The notes under the pieces were generated by a model, which was not told the DNA's origin, did not search any database, and was given only the letters and a program-made list of their open reading frames with translations. The position numbers and the translations under genes were made by a program. DNA of 45,655 bases from an uncultured Lachnospira sp. GTDB taxonomy: Bacteria; Bacillota; Clostridia; Lachnospirales; Lachnospiraceae. Shown here in pieces: positions 15,803 through 25,018 of the stretch. Numbering within the stretch: the stretch's first letter is position 1; every line of letters begins with the position of its first letter. The stretch lies in assembly GCA_934343805.1 (NCBI GenBank), contig CAKRIN010000021.1, positions 1-45,655 of the forward strand, read 5' to 3'.

Positions 15803-16531
15803 TTATTCAACTATAATGTCATCCAATGCATTCTGTTCCAGATCTTCAATATAAATATTCTGATCATACACATATGCAATCTTAGGTTCTAATACTTTAG
15901 CCTTATTTTTTGATTTGGCAATCTTAGCACCTGCATCAGAACTTCTGGCAATTATGTCACCTATCTTTATCTGCATAGGATTCATCTCCAGTGCAACCAC
16001 AAAAGCATTTTCATTACCATCAACTCCGGCAAATATATTACCCTTAAGATTACCAAGTACAATAACATTGCCTTTGGCAATAACCTTACCCCCAGGATTA
16101 ACATCCCCAAGAATAACAACACTTCCATCTGATTCAAAAACCTGTCCGGATCTTAATGTGCCTTTATAAAACATACACTGTGGCTGAGGCTTTGTTTCTT
16201 CTTTTTCAACAGGTTCCTCAATACTATTAAGAGCTTTCTTTACAGCGTTCTCACATATTCTGTCCATATCACCATTCTCATCAATTACACACACTATATT
16301 AAGCTCTGAGACATCGGATATAATATCAAGAATTTTCTTTTCTTCATCTGGCAAAAGTGTTCTTCCATTAAAAGCAATTGCCATATTAGCGTTATTAAAA
16401 AACTTAGACGCATTTTTAAACTTATCGGATACATTTTTTAATAATTCATCAAATGGCATATCTTTATCAAGAAAAACTGTTATTCCATTCTTGCTTCCTT
16501 TGATTACAACTGCATTGTCCAAATCATTCAC
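15803..16531 (-). CDS. minC: Septum site-determining protein MinC
   Basis: MinC blocks FtsZ assembly away from midcell. The 242-residue product has an N-terminal FtsZ-interacting domain (about 1-115, VIKGSKNGITVFLDKDMPF) and a C-terminal right-handed beta-helix starting at YKGTLRSGQVFESDGSVVILGD and GNVIVLGNLKG, the part that dimerises and binds MinD. It lies directly downstream of mrdA with an 18-bp gap. Confidence 0.94.
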   Translation of the reverse strand: MNDLDNAVVIKGSKNGITVFLDKDMPFDELLKNVSDKFKNASKFFNNANMAIAFNGRTLLPDEEKKILDIISDVSELNIVCVIDENGDMDRICENAVKKALNSIEEPVEKEETKPQPQCMFYKGTLRSGQVFESDGSVVILGDVNPGGKVIAKGNVIVLGNLKGNIFAGVDGNENAFVVALEMNPMQIKIGDIIARSSDAGAKIAKSKNKAKVLEPKIAYVYDQNIYIEDLEQNALDDIIVE

Positions 16532-16549
16532 CTCTTCAATTATATAATA

Positions 16550-19309
16550 TTATTCACTTGTAATATTAAACAGCATTTTATAGATTTCTGTACCAAGATT
16601 AACCGCATTACCTGAACCATATCCATGCTGAATACGCACAGCCACACAATACTCCGGATTCTCATATGGAGCATATGAAATAAGTGTAGCATGATCAGGA
16701 TCAGTTTTCTTTTCCTGTGCAGTACCTGTTTTAGCTGCAACCGACATACCTAATACAGAGAATCCTGTATAAGACTGACCTGCCATAAGCATTCCCTGAT
16801 GTACAGTATTCCATATATCAGAGCTTAATTCAACTTTATTGTTAACTTCTGCACTGTTATCTCTTATAAGATTACCATCATAATCAGTAATTTTATCAAC
16901 TAATGTCAGATTATAACATGTACCTGATGTAGCAAGCGTTGTAACATATCTTGCAAGATTAAGAGTACTGTATCTGTGGTTACCCTGTCCAATAGCTGAC
17001 GTGATGGCATTCTGTGAAGATGCTCCCGGCTCACCTTCTTCTATCTCAATGTTAGATTTGGTAGATAATCCAAGCATATCTGAATACTTCTTGAGTATAT
17101 TGGTTCCATAAGTACTGTTATATGAACCATTCTTACTGCAGGCCAGATTATAGCCAACATTATACATATAAACATTACATGAATCCCTGATACCAGTTGC
17201 AGCAGTCTCTGCACCATGTCCCCATAATCTCCAGCATCTAGGAGATGGTGTAACCTTATCAAATACACCTGAACAGTTAAACACCGTTGATGCCGTTATT
17301 ATTCCCGTATCCATTCCGGCAATTACAGTACAAGGCTTATAAGTAGAACCTGGCGCAATAAATGACTGTGTCGCCCTGTTAAGAAGAGGACTTGCATTAT
17401 CATTAACAAGAGAACTGTAATATTTAGAATCAATAGTTCCTGATAACTTGTTATTATCATAGCTTGGATAAGAAACCAGTGCCAGAATATCTCCATTATT
17501 AGGATCTGTCACAACTGCCGAACCTGAACACGGCTTTAAAGCAAGCTGACCCGGTGTAATAATCTTATTAGATATTGCATATGACATAAATTCATATGCT
17601 CCAAGGCTTCCCGATGCCAGAGCGGAATATCTTGATGAATCATCATCCATATCAAGGAATCCCTGCTCATACAGAAGCATACACACCTGTCTTCCGGAAA
17701 TGCTTCCATCATTAATCATATATTTATACATTTTCTTAAAAAATGCTGTATCTGTATCCAATGCTGACAAAACATAATCAACCAGAGCATCATATGATTC
17801 TTGAAGGCTTGTATACTTTTCAGATGTAAGAGATGACATATCAATCCAGTTCTTTGAAATTCCATATGTCAGAAGCTGTTCTAAACTTGTAGAATCACCA
17901 TCTATCCAGTCTCTGTAAACATCATCACTTGTATCAACATTAGCTGTACTGAATATATTCTCAGTACGCAGCAAATCATAAATATACCATATATATAACT
18001 GATGCTCCTCGGAAAGCTTTCCATATGGAGTATTACCAGTTGATAACTCTTCCTTAAGCCAGTCGATTGTCTCCTGCTTCTTTACAAGAAACTGATTATA
18101 CACTGCTACAGCATTATCACTGTCCTGCTCTTCAAGTTTCTTTAACGATACAAGATTGTTGTCAATAAGAGCAAAGTACACTTCCTGAGCAGTTATATAT
18201 ATGTTGGACACATCACCTGAACTATTATAAGAAACCTTTGTGCCTCCAGAAGTATAATACGTGAGAAAAATCTTAGTTATCTCTTCTTCGATTGCATTAT
18301 AAATCTGTTTCTGAAGATTAATATCAATCGTAAGATAAACATCATGTCCTGCCTGAGGATCATCTTCATCCAGCACCTCTGTTATTCTTCCAACTGTATC
18401 AACATAAACTGACTTTTCACCCTTTGTGCCGGACAGTTCACTTTCCATGCTCTTTTCTATGCCAGCTTTACCAACCACATCATTGCTTTCGTATCCGCTT
18501 CCGAGCTCTTCTAGTTCGGAATTAGAAACTGTTCCTGTGTATCCGAGAATCTGCGAACAATATATACTGTCAACATATCTTCTTATATATTGTTCATCTA
18601 CAGTTACACCGACAAGCTCATCACTATTTTCAAGTATTGCCGCAACAGTCTCGTCTGATACTTCATTTGCAATAATAAACGAAAGATATCTGTTATATGA
18701 ATTGGCAGCCATGTATCTTCTCAGATTAACAATCATAAGAGAATGTTCTATACCAAATTCATCATAATCAACACTGTAAGTCTTGCAAAGGAATTTAAAC
18801 ATATTCTCTGCAGATGTAGCTTTCTGTTCATCCGTAAGTGCAGCTATTGACTCAGTCCCATAAGAATCTCTTAAAAATCTCAGAAGTGATGTTCCCTCTA
18901 CATTATATGAAAACTGCCCGTTATTATATATGATTGGCAGGTCATTAGAGTATGTATCCCCATGATCTTCTATAATGTTTAATGTCTTGTTAATAGAATT
19001 ATTAATAGTTGTATTCTTTGTTTCATTGTCTGAATATCTTCCAGAATCACTTATCTTAACTGCATAAGATAAATCATTATAAGCCAGTAGAACACCATTG
19101 CGGTCGTAGATACGGCCTCTGGCAGCCGCAACACTCATATCTTTTTGTATAGAACTAGACAAGTCTTCAACATAAGATTCTCCCTTTATTATCTGAAGAA
19201 CAAATAATCTGTGAACCAGAATTGAAATCAGAACAACAAAAACAAGAATCATTGGAAAAATTCTTGACTTTAGAAGACTTATTACATAATCAAATACTTC
19301 CTTCATCAA
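16550..19309 (-). CDS. mrdA: Elongation-specific transpeptidase PBP2 (class B PBP) with large insertion
   Basis: This class B penicillin-binding protein cross-links peptidoglycan during elongation together with RodA and MreCD. One transmembrane segment (about residues 13-35) is followed by the dimerisation domain (AAARGRIYDRNGVLLAYN about 56-73) and the transpeptidase domain with active Ser655 in STYK, SCN at 710-712 and KTG at 860-862. At 919 residues it is far longer than the usual 600-700: between the end of the linker strand (TIDINLQKQI, about 327) and the start of the catalytic sheet (GSAVVTDPNNGDILAL, about 594) lies an extra helical block of roughly 240 residues rich in Asp, Ser and Tyr. 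Its start overlaps the end of mreD by 20 bp. Confidence 0.93.
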   Translation of the reverse strand: MMKEVFDYVISLLKSRIFPMILVFVVLISILVHRLFVLQIIKGESYVEDLSSSIQKDMSVAAARGRIYDRNGVLLAYNDLSYAVKISDSGRYSDNETKNTTINNSINKTLNIIEDHGDTYSNDLPIIYNNGQFSYNVEGTSLLRFLRDSYGTESIAALTDEQKATSAENMFKFLCKTYSVDYDEFGIEHSLMIVNLRRYMAANSYNRYLSFIIANEVSDETVAAILENSDELVGVTVDEQYIRRYVDSIYCSQILGYTGTVSNSELEELGSGYESNDVVGKAGIEKSMESELSGTKGEKSVYVDTVGRITEVLDEDDPQAGHDVYLTIDINLQKQIYNAIEEEITKIFLTYYTSGGTKVSYNSSGDVSNIYITAQEVYFALIDNNLVSLKKLEEQDSDNAVAVYNQFLVKKQETIDWLKEELSTGNTPYGKLSEEHQLYIWYIYDLLRTENIFSTANVDTSDDVYRDWIDGDSTSLEQLLTYGISKNWIDMSSLTSEKYTSLQESYDALVDYVLSALDTDTAFFKKMYKYMINDGSISGRQVCMLLYEQGFLDMDDDSSRYSALASGSLGAYEFMSYAISNKIITPGQLALKPCSGSAVVTDPNNGDILALVSYPSYDNNKLSGTIDSKYYSSLVNDNASPLLNRATQSFIAPGSTYKPCTVIAGMDTGIITASTVFNCSGVFDKVTPSPRCWRLWGHGAETAATGIRDSCNVYMYNVGYNLACSKNGSYNSTYGTNILKKYSDMLGLSTKSNIEIEEGEPGASSQNAITSAIGQGNHRYSTLNLARYVTTLATSGTCYNLTLVDKITDYDGNLIRDNSAEVNNKVELSSDIWNTVHQGMLMAGQSYTGFSVLGMSVAAKTGTAQEKKTDPDHATLISYAPYENPEYCVAVRIQHGYGSGNAVNLGTEIYKMLFNITSE

Positions 19310-19823
19310 TTAAACCCTTCTTCTTTCTGTTTCTTCCCGCAGCTGTCAACACACATATATAATGTATGGGATGATATATAACAAGGGATACCAGTGCAGT
19401 ATATACTACTTCCGGTAAAATAAACCTCGATACAAAATACCCTACATTAAGTCTGTTGTGCAAAAGAAAGTTACCAATATAAGATATAAATCCATATCCA
19501 AAATCGGCTGTTATAACCAGCGCCAATGGTATCAGAATCTCTCTGATCTCATATTTCTGGTAAAAAAAGCCCGAAAAATATCCTATGTATACAAAAACAA
19601 GTGCTGTAAATCCAAAAAGTCCTGAAAAGAACAAATCATACATAATGCCTGAAAAAAAGCCTACAAACATTCCATCATTCTTACCACAAAAGAATCCAAA
19701 AAACACTGGTAAAATAATAAGCCAGTTTGGTGAAATGTCAGCTATTGAAATTGCTCTTGCAACTGAAACCTGCATGAGATAGAAAAACAAAATAACAATT
19801 AATTCACATATCTTTCTTTTCAT
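19290..19823 (-). CDS. mreD: Rod-shape-determining protein MreD
   Basis: MreD is a small membrane protein of the elongasome that binds MreC. The 177-residue product has about five to six transmembrane helices (LIVILFFYLMQVSVA, WLIILPVFFGFF, GMFVGFFSGIMYDLFFSGLFGFTALVFVYIGYFSGFF) and the typical GxxxGxxxD stretch. The start is set at ATG 19823, 20 bp past the mreC stop; a longer upstream frame runs back into mreC and lacks MreD character. Its end overlaps the start of mrdA. Confidence 0.9.
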   Translation of the reverse strand: MKRKICELIVILFFYLMQVSVARAISIADISPNWLIILPVFFGFFCGKNDGMFVGFFSGIMYDLFFSGLFGFTALVFVYIGYFSGFFYQKYEIREILIPLALVITADFGYGFISYIGNFLLHNRLNVGYFVSRFILPEVVYTALVSLVIYHPIHYICVLTAAGRNRKKKGLIDEGSI

Positions 19824-19842
19824 AATCAAATGTCCTAAACAC

Positions 19843-20682
19843 TTATTCTTTAAGCTGTGTAATAACAAGAACTTCCTGAAGATTGTTAAAATCAACAGCA
19901 GGTACAATATAACCTGACTGGGTAAGGTTATTGGAATCCAGCTTTACATCCTTAACATACCCAATAAGAATTCCTTGCAGATACTTGTCACTTATATTAG
20001 AAGTTACGACCTTATCTCCATTTCTGACAATAACATCACTTCCAAAATGTGCAACCCGTATCATTCCGGAATCCATAAGTTCAATATCTCCCTGTACAAT
20101 ACATGTATCATTGGTATCTATAAGCATTCCACTTACATTGCTGTTATTTTCTGTTATAGTCTTTACTATTGAATAACCAGCTCCTGTTTCTGAAATTATG
20201 CCAACCAGTCCACCGCTTGCAATTACATTCATGCCAACAGCAAGACCATCATCAGTACCTTTATCTATCTGCAATGATGAGTGCCAGTTATCAGTTGTAA
20301 TTCCGACAACTCTTGCCCCTACTTTAGTATAATCTGTATATTGCGAATCCAGCTCATATAGCTCTCTTAATCTTGTAAGTTCATATGAATCCTGTTTTAA
20401 CTGATTATTCTCTTCCGTAAGCTCATCAACCTGACTCTGAAGATTCTTATTCTCATCAAGGACTACAGATATTTCCTGAAGAGTCTCATACTTATCATAA
20501 ACCCATAATCCAATATTATTCATTCCTTTCTGAATAGGAACAACAACCATGGAAACCGCCTTTTTTAATGGTTTCGTAAGTGTATCCGTAAAAAAACTCG
20601 TTCCTATAAAGAAACAGCAAAGAACAGTAAGAATAATAAGAATATTCTTCGATGTCAAAAATGAAGAAATTTTTCTTTTCAT
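19843..20682 (-). CDS. mreC: Rod-shape-determining protein MreC
   Basis: MreC links cytoplasmic MreB to the extracellular PBPs. It is a bitopic protein of 279 residues: a basic start, a transmembrane helix (about 12-30), a coiled coil (about 65-105, VLDENKNLQSQVDELTEENNQL) and beta-barrel domains beginning at GARVVGITTDNWHSSLQIDKG. NMNVIASGGLVGIISE-like text (here GMNVIASGGLVG) is typical. It is 14 bp after mreB. Confidence 0.95.
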   Translation of the reverse strand: MKRKISSFLTSKNILIILTVLCCFFIGTSFFTDTLTKPLKKAVSMVVVPIQKGMNNIGLWVYDKYETLQEISVVLDENKNLQSQVDELTEENNQLKQDSYELTRLRELYELDSQYTDYTKVGARVVGITTDNWHSSLQIDKGTDDGLAVGMNVIASGGLVGIISETGAGYSIVKTITENNSNVSGMLIDTNDTCIVQGDIELMDSGMIRVAHFGSDVIVRNGDKVVTSNISDKYLQGILIGYVKDVKLDSNNLTQSGYIVPAVDFNNLQEVLVITQLKE

Positions 20683-20696
20683 CTTTAATCCTATCC

Positions 20697-21713
20697 TTAA
20701 TCAAAATTTTTCTCTGTAGGAGTATATGCAACCTTAGAAAATTCAGGATTAGATACCACCCCCATAAGACCTCTTACAACACTCTCAGCCGGATGATCCA
20801 CAATATTGACATTAAGATTAGTCTCTTCTTTAATAAACTTTTCAAGATTATTAATCTGGGCTGTACCACCTGTAAAGTAAACTCCATCTTTAATTATATC
20901 AGCAGCAAGTTCTGGCGGAGTCCTTTCAAGTATAACCTTAATTGCATCCATAATAGAATGAAGTGCATCAATTATAGCCTGATATATAACATCTGAAGAA
21001 ATATCAACGCTTACAGGAAGCCCTGATAAAACATTTCTTCCAAATCCGGCTGCAAACTTTTCTGATACAGGAACAGCACTTCCTAATTCTTTCTTAAGAT
21101 TTTCTGCTGTCTTGCTTCCAATAACAAGATTATAAGCCTTCCTTACGTTGCTTATAATACAGTCATCAAGCTTATTACCGCCTATCTTTACAGCTTTGCT
21201 TATAACAATACCACCTAATGAAAGAACTGAAATCTCGGTTGTTTCAGCTCCGATATTAACTATCATTATTCCCTTAGATTTTGTAACATCAAGTCCTGCT
21301 CCAATTGCGTCAGCAACAGGCTTATCAACTACATATACATTCTTTGCTTTAACCTTTGAATCAACAACAAGCTCGTAAAATGCTCTTTTTTCTACTTCAG
21401 TAACATCAGTAGGTACTGCAATATAAAAATCTGTTCCTGTTATCTTTTTTCCATCATTAATCTTATTAAAGAAATTAAAAAGAAGTGTCTGCATATTTTC
21501 TATATCTGCTATAACTCCATATTTAACAGGAAATGAAACTTCTATATGTTCTGGTGCTTTCTCATACATTTCATATGCTTCATCACCAAAAGCCAGAAGC
21601 TCTGTCTTATTAGCTATAGCTATAATATTCTTCTCGTTAAGTATCTTATCCTTATCATTACAGCACATTTTAAAATTACTTGTGCCTATATCAATTCCGT
21701 ATGCATTACCCAT
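20697..21713 (-). CDS. mreB: Rod-shape-determining actin homologue MreB
   Basis: MreB is a membrane-bound actin-like ATPase that directs lateral wall synthesis. The 338-residue product has the actin fold motifs GIDIGTSNFKM (phosphate 1, with TSNF where TAN is usual), VDKPVADAIGAG, IVNIGAETTEISVLSLGG (phosphate 2), KIGGNKLDDCI and the adenosine motif FTGGTAQINNLEKF. It is divergent from textbook MreB in the N-terminal quarter, so it could be an Mbl/MreBH-type paralogue, but it heads the mreBCD cluster. radC lies 27 bp upstream. Confidence 0.9.
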   Translation of the reverse strand: MGNAYGIDIGTSNFKMCCNDKDKILNEKNIIAIANKTELLAFGDEAYEMYEKAPEHIEVSFPVKYGVIADIENMQTLLFNFFNKINDGKKITGTDFYIAVPTDVTEVEKRAFYELVVDSKVKAKNVYVVDKPVADAIGAGLDVTKSKGIMIVNIGAETTEISVLSLGGIVISKAVKIGGNKLDDCIISNVRKAYNLVIGSKTAENLKKELGSAVPVSEKFAAGFGRNVLSGLPVSVDISSDVIYQAIIDALHSIMDAIKVILERTPPELAADIIKDGVYFTGGTAQINNLEKFIKEETNLNVNIVDHPAESVVRGLMGVVSNPEFSKVAYTPTEKNFD

Positions 21714-21740
21714 GTTTAGATTCCTTTCTTGTCCTTAATA

Positions 21741-22430
21741 TTAAATATATTTCATTTGTTTAAAACTAAAATAAGAATTATCTCCAATAACAATATGATC
21801 TGCCAGTTCAATTCCTATCACTTTGCCAGCCTCAGCAACATTTCTTGTAACTGACATATCTTCCCTGCTTGGAGCAGGATTCCCTGACGGATGATTATGA
21901 AGAAGAACAATAAATGCAGCCCTGTTATCAAGTGCCTCCTTAAATATCTCTCTGACAGATACCATAGAACCATTAGAAGTTCCAATTGACATAATCTTAT
22001 CTTTAATAAGTCTGCATCTTGAATCCAGCATAACAAGAATCAAATGTTCCTTTTCAAGATGCCTCATATCTTCCATATAATATTCTGCTATAGAAGATGC
22101 ATTGGAAAAATCCAGTCTCTGCCTTGCTTTCTGCTTGGCAATTCTTCTTGATAATTCAAGAATACAACATATCTGTACCGCCTTGGCCCTGCCAATTCCC
22201 TTAACAGACATAAAATCTGCAACAGATATGTCATGAAGACCATTAAGGTCTCCAAACTCAGAAAGAATTCTCTCTGACAACTCAACAGAATTAAGCCCTC
22301 TGGTTCCTGTCCTTATTATTGCTGCCAGTAATTCAGCATTACTTAAAGCGTTAGCGCCCAGTTCCAGGCACTTTTCATAAGGCATAAGCTTCTCACAGTT
22401 CTCATCTGTTATTATATTCTCATATACCAT
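21741..22430 (-). CDS. radC: RadC-family JAMM protein
   Basis: RadC proteins combine a helix-hairpin-helix region (about residues 40-85, SVKGIGRAKAVQI) with a JAB1/MPN metalloprotease-like domain; the metal motif is complete in LLHNHPSGNPAPSREDMSVT (HxHPSG...D). Despite the name, a repair role is not established and the biochemical function is unknown. The start is put at ATG 22430 (MVYENII), 229 residues; an alternative TTG at 22478 would overlap the DUF4321 gene by 29 bases. The radC-mreBCD order is conserved in many bacteria. Confidence 0.9.
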   Translation of the reverse strand: MVYENIITDENCEKLMPYEKCLELGANALSNAELLAAIIRTGTRGLNSVELSERILSEFGDLNGLHDISVADFMSVKGIGRAKAVQICCILELSRRIAKQKARQRLDFSNASSIAEYYMEDMRHLEKEHLILVMLDSRCRLIKDKIMSIGTSNGSMVSVREIFKEALDNRAAFIVLLHNHPSGNPAPSREDMSVTRNVAEAGKVIGIELADHIVIGDNSYFSFKQMKYI

Positions 22431-22449
22431 AAAATAAACAGCAGTCAGA

Positions 22450-22713
22450 TTAAATAAATCTGTAAATAACAATTGCAAGTATAACTCCTATAATGCTTGC
22501 GATTGTAATCTTAATCTGTAAAGCAAATGTAAGTACAAGTACCCCCAGATTCAATACAAGCGGACTGTCAAGGCCAAAGCTTTGTCCGTAAGACAACCAG
22601 CTGAGCGCATGTACTCCCGCAGTAAGTTCTGCAATAAGACCGCCCAGCACAATGCCTATAAGAATAAAAAGCCATAAGAGCCAGCCGTTCTTATATTTAG
22701 AAATATTACTCAT
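22450..22713 (-). CDS. Small membrane protein, DUF4321-like
   Basis: An 87-residue membrane protein with two transmembrane helices (GWLLWLFILIGIVLGGLIAEL and VLVLTFALQIKITIASIIGVILAIVIY) joined by LSYGQSFGLDSPLVLNLGV. This matches the DUF4321 proteins found next to radC and mreB in Clostridia; their function is unknown. The ATG at 22713 follows an AGGGTG site; an in-frame GTG at 22722 overlaps that site and is less likely. It is the first gene of the radC-mre-min transcript, behind the promoter at 22768-22796. Confidence 0.8.
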   Translation of the reverse strand: MSNISKYKNGWLLWLFILIGIVLGGLIAELTAGVHALSWLSYGQSFGLDSPLVLNLGVLVLTFALQIKITIASIIGVILAIVIYRFI

Positions 22714-22735
22714 AGATTTCACCCTTTAACCATAA

Positions 22736-22765
22736 ATTGGAGTACGGAAAAATCCATACTCCAAT
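22736..22765 (-). terminator. Stable hairpin between the PLP-enzyme gene and the DUF4321-radC-mre operon
   Basis: ATTGGAGTACGGA (22736-22748) pairs with TCCATACTCCAAT (22753-22765) with one wobble and a 4-base loop (TTTT on the minus strand). It can end transcripts from the upstream gene (stop at 22792), but only a short T run (TTTATGG) follows. It also sits where the transcript from the promoter at 22768-22796 should start, so it may instead form the very 5' end of the mre operon mRNA. Confidence 0.7.
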
Positions 22766-22767
22766 GC

Positions 22768-22796
22768 ATTATAACACAAATATTAATTCAATCAAA
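22768..22796 (-). promoter_or_regulatory. Promoter of the DUF4321-radC-mreBCD-min operon
   Basis: On the minus strand TTTGAT (22796-22791) and a perfect TATAAT (22773-22768) are spaced by 17 bases. The -35 overlaps the end of the preceding gene (stop at 22792), and start of transcription would fall at about 22760, in the left arm of the hairpin. Confidence 0.68.
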
Positions 22797-24066
22797 GCTT
22801 TATAAGCTCTTTTTCATACATTTTCTGAACACTCATCATAATTCCAAGTTTAGCATGATACCATGTAAGACCACCCTGGAAAAATACTGAATATGGCGCC
22901 TTTAAAGGTCCATCAGCAGAAAGCTCTATTGATGAACCCTGTACAAAAGCTCCTGCAGCCATAATAACATCTGAATCATAGCCTGGCATTGGCCATGGTT
23001 CAGGAGTGACAAAACTGTCAACAGGTGCTGCTGCCTGAATTCCCTTACAGAAAGCAAGAAGTCCGTCAGCACTTCCAAGCTCAACAGCCTGAATAATATC
23101 ATATCTTGGCTCACTTCCATCCGGTCTTACCACAAAGCCTGCCTTTTCATATACATTTGCAGCAAATACGGCACCCTTAAGTGCGCCGGCAACAACTACA
23201 GGTGATAAGAAAAGTCCCTGATAAAAGCTCTGGTTAACACCAAGTGTAGCTCCAACTTCTTTTCCAAGTCCTGGTGAAGACAATCTGTAAGCTGCCTGCT
23301 CAACACATTCCTTCTTTCCGGCTATATAGCCTCCACATGGAGCAAGTCCGCCGCCAGGATTTTTAATAAGCGAACCAACTATCATATCAGCTCCGACCTC
23401 TGAAGGCTCGATTCTTTCAACAAATTCGCCATAGCAGTTATCAACCATGCATATAACATCTGGCTTAATTCCCTTGATAAAGCTTATAAGCTCGCCAATT
23501 CTTTCAACCGAAAGTGTTGGTCTTGACGCATATCCTTTAGAACGCTGGATTGTAACAAGCTTTGTTCTTTCATTGATTGCATTCTTTATGCCCTCATAAT
23601 CAAAACCGCCGTCTGGCAGCAGGTCAACCTGTGCATATGTAATTCCATATTCAGCAAGACTTCCCTTGGATGGTCTGATTCCAATAATCTCATCCATTGT
23701 ATCATATGGCTTTCCAACAGGCGATAAAAGTTCATCGCCTGGTCTTAAGTTAGACGACAAAGCTACATTTAACGCATGCGTTCCACAGATAATCTGTGGT
23801 CTTACAAGTGCATCCTCTGTCTTAAATATATCAGAATACACCTTCTCAAGAGTATCTCTTCCGTCATCGTTATAACCATAACCTGTTGTTCCTGATAAAT
23901 GCATCTCGGCAACCTTATTATCCTGCATTGCCTTGATAACTTTCATCTGGTTATATTCTGCATTCTTATCTATCTCTTCAAATCTGTCATGAAGCGACTT
24001 AATTATATTGTCGCAGTAATCATATACTTCATCACAGATTCCCATATTCTTATACATTTCTCTCAT
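22792..24066 (-). CDS. Methionine gamma-lyase-like PLP enzyme (aluminium-resistance family, YnbB type)
   Basis: A fold-type I pyridoxal-phosphate enzyme of 424 residues from the group annotated as cystathionine beta-lyase-like or aluminium resistance (COG4100). Signature segments are GTTGYGYNDDGRDTLE, QIICGTHALNVALSSNLRPGDELL, the Asp-containing MVDNCYGEFVE that holds the PLP ring, and VGSLIKNPGGGLAPCGGYIAG with the Schiff-base Lys. Substrate is not known; C-S lyase activity is inferred. It begins 2 bp after miaA ends, as commonly seen in Clostridia, and a hairpin follows it. Confidence 0.9.
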   Translation of the reverse strand: MREMYKNMGICDEVYDYCDNIIKSLHDRFEEIDKNAEYNQMKVIKAMQDNKVAEMHLSGTTGYGYNDDGRDTLEKVYSDIFKTEDALVRPQIICGTHALNVALSSNLRPGDELLSPVGKPYDTMDEIIGIRPSKGSLAEYGITYAQVDLLPDGGFDYEGIKNAINERTKLVTIQRSKGYASRPTLSVERIGELISFIKGIKPDVICMVDNCYGEFVERIEPSEVGADMIVGSLIKNPGGGLAPCGGYIAGKKECVEQAAYRLSSPGLGKEVGATLGVNQSFYQGLFLSPVVVAGALKGAVFAANVYEKAGFVVRPDGSEPRYDIIQAVELGSADGLLAFCKGIQAAAPVDSFVTPEPWPMPGYDSDVIMAAGAFVQGSSIELSADGPLKAPYSVFFQGGLTWYHAKLGIMMSVQKMYEKELIKL

Positions 24067-24068
24067 AA

Positions 24069-25010
24069 TTAAATAATTTCCTTTTCTTTTAGTTGTTCAA
24101 GCATGTACGTAAGCGCATCTTCTCTTCGTATCTTAGAAAAATCCACCCATGTAACTGATGGTTCTCTTCGAAACCATGTAAGCTGTCTTTTGGCAAAATG
24201 TCTCGTATCCTGCTTAATCATTTCTCTAAGACCAGCCTCGTCACATCTGCCTTCAAGATAATCAAATACCTCTTTATACCCGATTCCCTGCATGGCAACA
24301 TCATCCTTTACCAGCCCCATGTCTGACAAATGTTTTACCTCATCTAACAGTCCGTTGTCAAACATTATATCAACACGCCTGTTTATTCTGTCATATAAAG
24401 TCTCCCTTTTGTCATTAAGTACAAAATAGCAGAAATTATACGGAGACTCCTTTGATTTCTGCTCACTATTATGCTCAGATATCTTCCGGCCTGTCGTATT
24501 ATAAAACTCAAGCGCGCGGATAACTCTTTTGACATTATTGGCATGTATTGCCTCTGCAGATTCAGGATCCACTTCCTTTAACATATCATGAAGCACCTCT
24601 GCGCCCTCAGTATCAGCAATACCCTGAAGATAATTTCTGTATTCATGATCACTTTCATCATCTTCAAATGTGGAATCATACAAAAGTGCCTGAATATAAA
24701 AACCGGTGCCGCCAACAACTACGGGGATATGCCCATTGGCACGAATTTTTTCTATTGCCTCAACAGCCATTGTCTTAAATCTTGCCACATCAAAGCCTTC
24801 TGATGGTTCAATCTCGTCAACAAGGTAATGCCTGACTCCCTGCATATCTTCATTTGTTATCTTGGCAGTTCCGATATCCATATATTTGTACACCTGCATT
24901 GAATCAGCACTTATTATCTCGCCATTTACCGCTTTTGCAAGTGCAATGGAAAGTTCTGTCTTTCCAACTGCTGTCGGACCTGTAAGTATTATTAAAGGTT
25001 CTTTTTTCAT
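24069..25010 (-). CDS. miaA: tRNA dimethylallyltransferase
   Basis: MiaA adds a dimethylallyl group to A37 of tRNAs reading UNN codons. The 313-residue enzyme has P-loop GPTAVGKT (11-18), DSMQVYKYMDIGTAK, GGTGFYIQALLY and the tRNA-binding part RHFAKRQLTWFRRE near the C-terminus. Its product is the substrate of MiaB, encoded upstream in the same run (miaB-mutS-mutL-miaA), an old arrangement in Firmicutes. Spacing to mutL is 8 bp. Confidence 0.97.
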   Translation of the reverse strand: MKKEPLIILTGPTAVGKTELSIALAKAVNGEIISADSMQVYKYMDIGTAKITNEDMQGVRHYLVDEIEPSEGFDVARFKTMAVEAIEKIRANGHIPVVVGGTGFYIQALLYDSTFEDDESDHEYRNYLQGIADTEGAEVLHDMLKEVDPESAEAIHANNVKRVIRALEFYNTTGRKISEHNSEQKSKESPYNFCYFVLNDKRETLYDRINRRVDIMFDNGLLDEVKHLSDMGLVKDDVAMQGIGYKEVFDYLEGRCDEAGLREMIKQDTRHFAKRQLTWFRREPSVTWVDFSKIRREDALTYMLEQLKEKEII

Positions 25011-25018
25011 ATCAGCCT

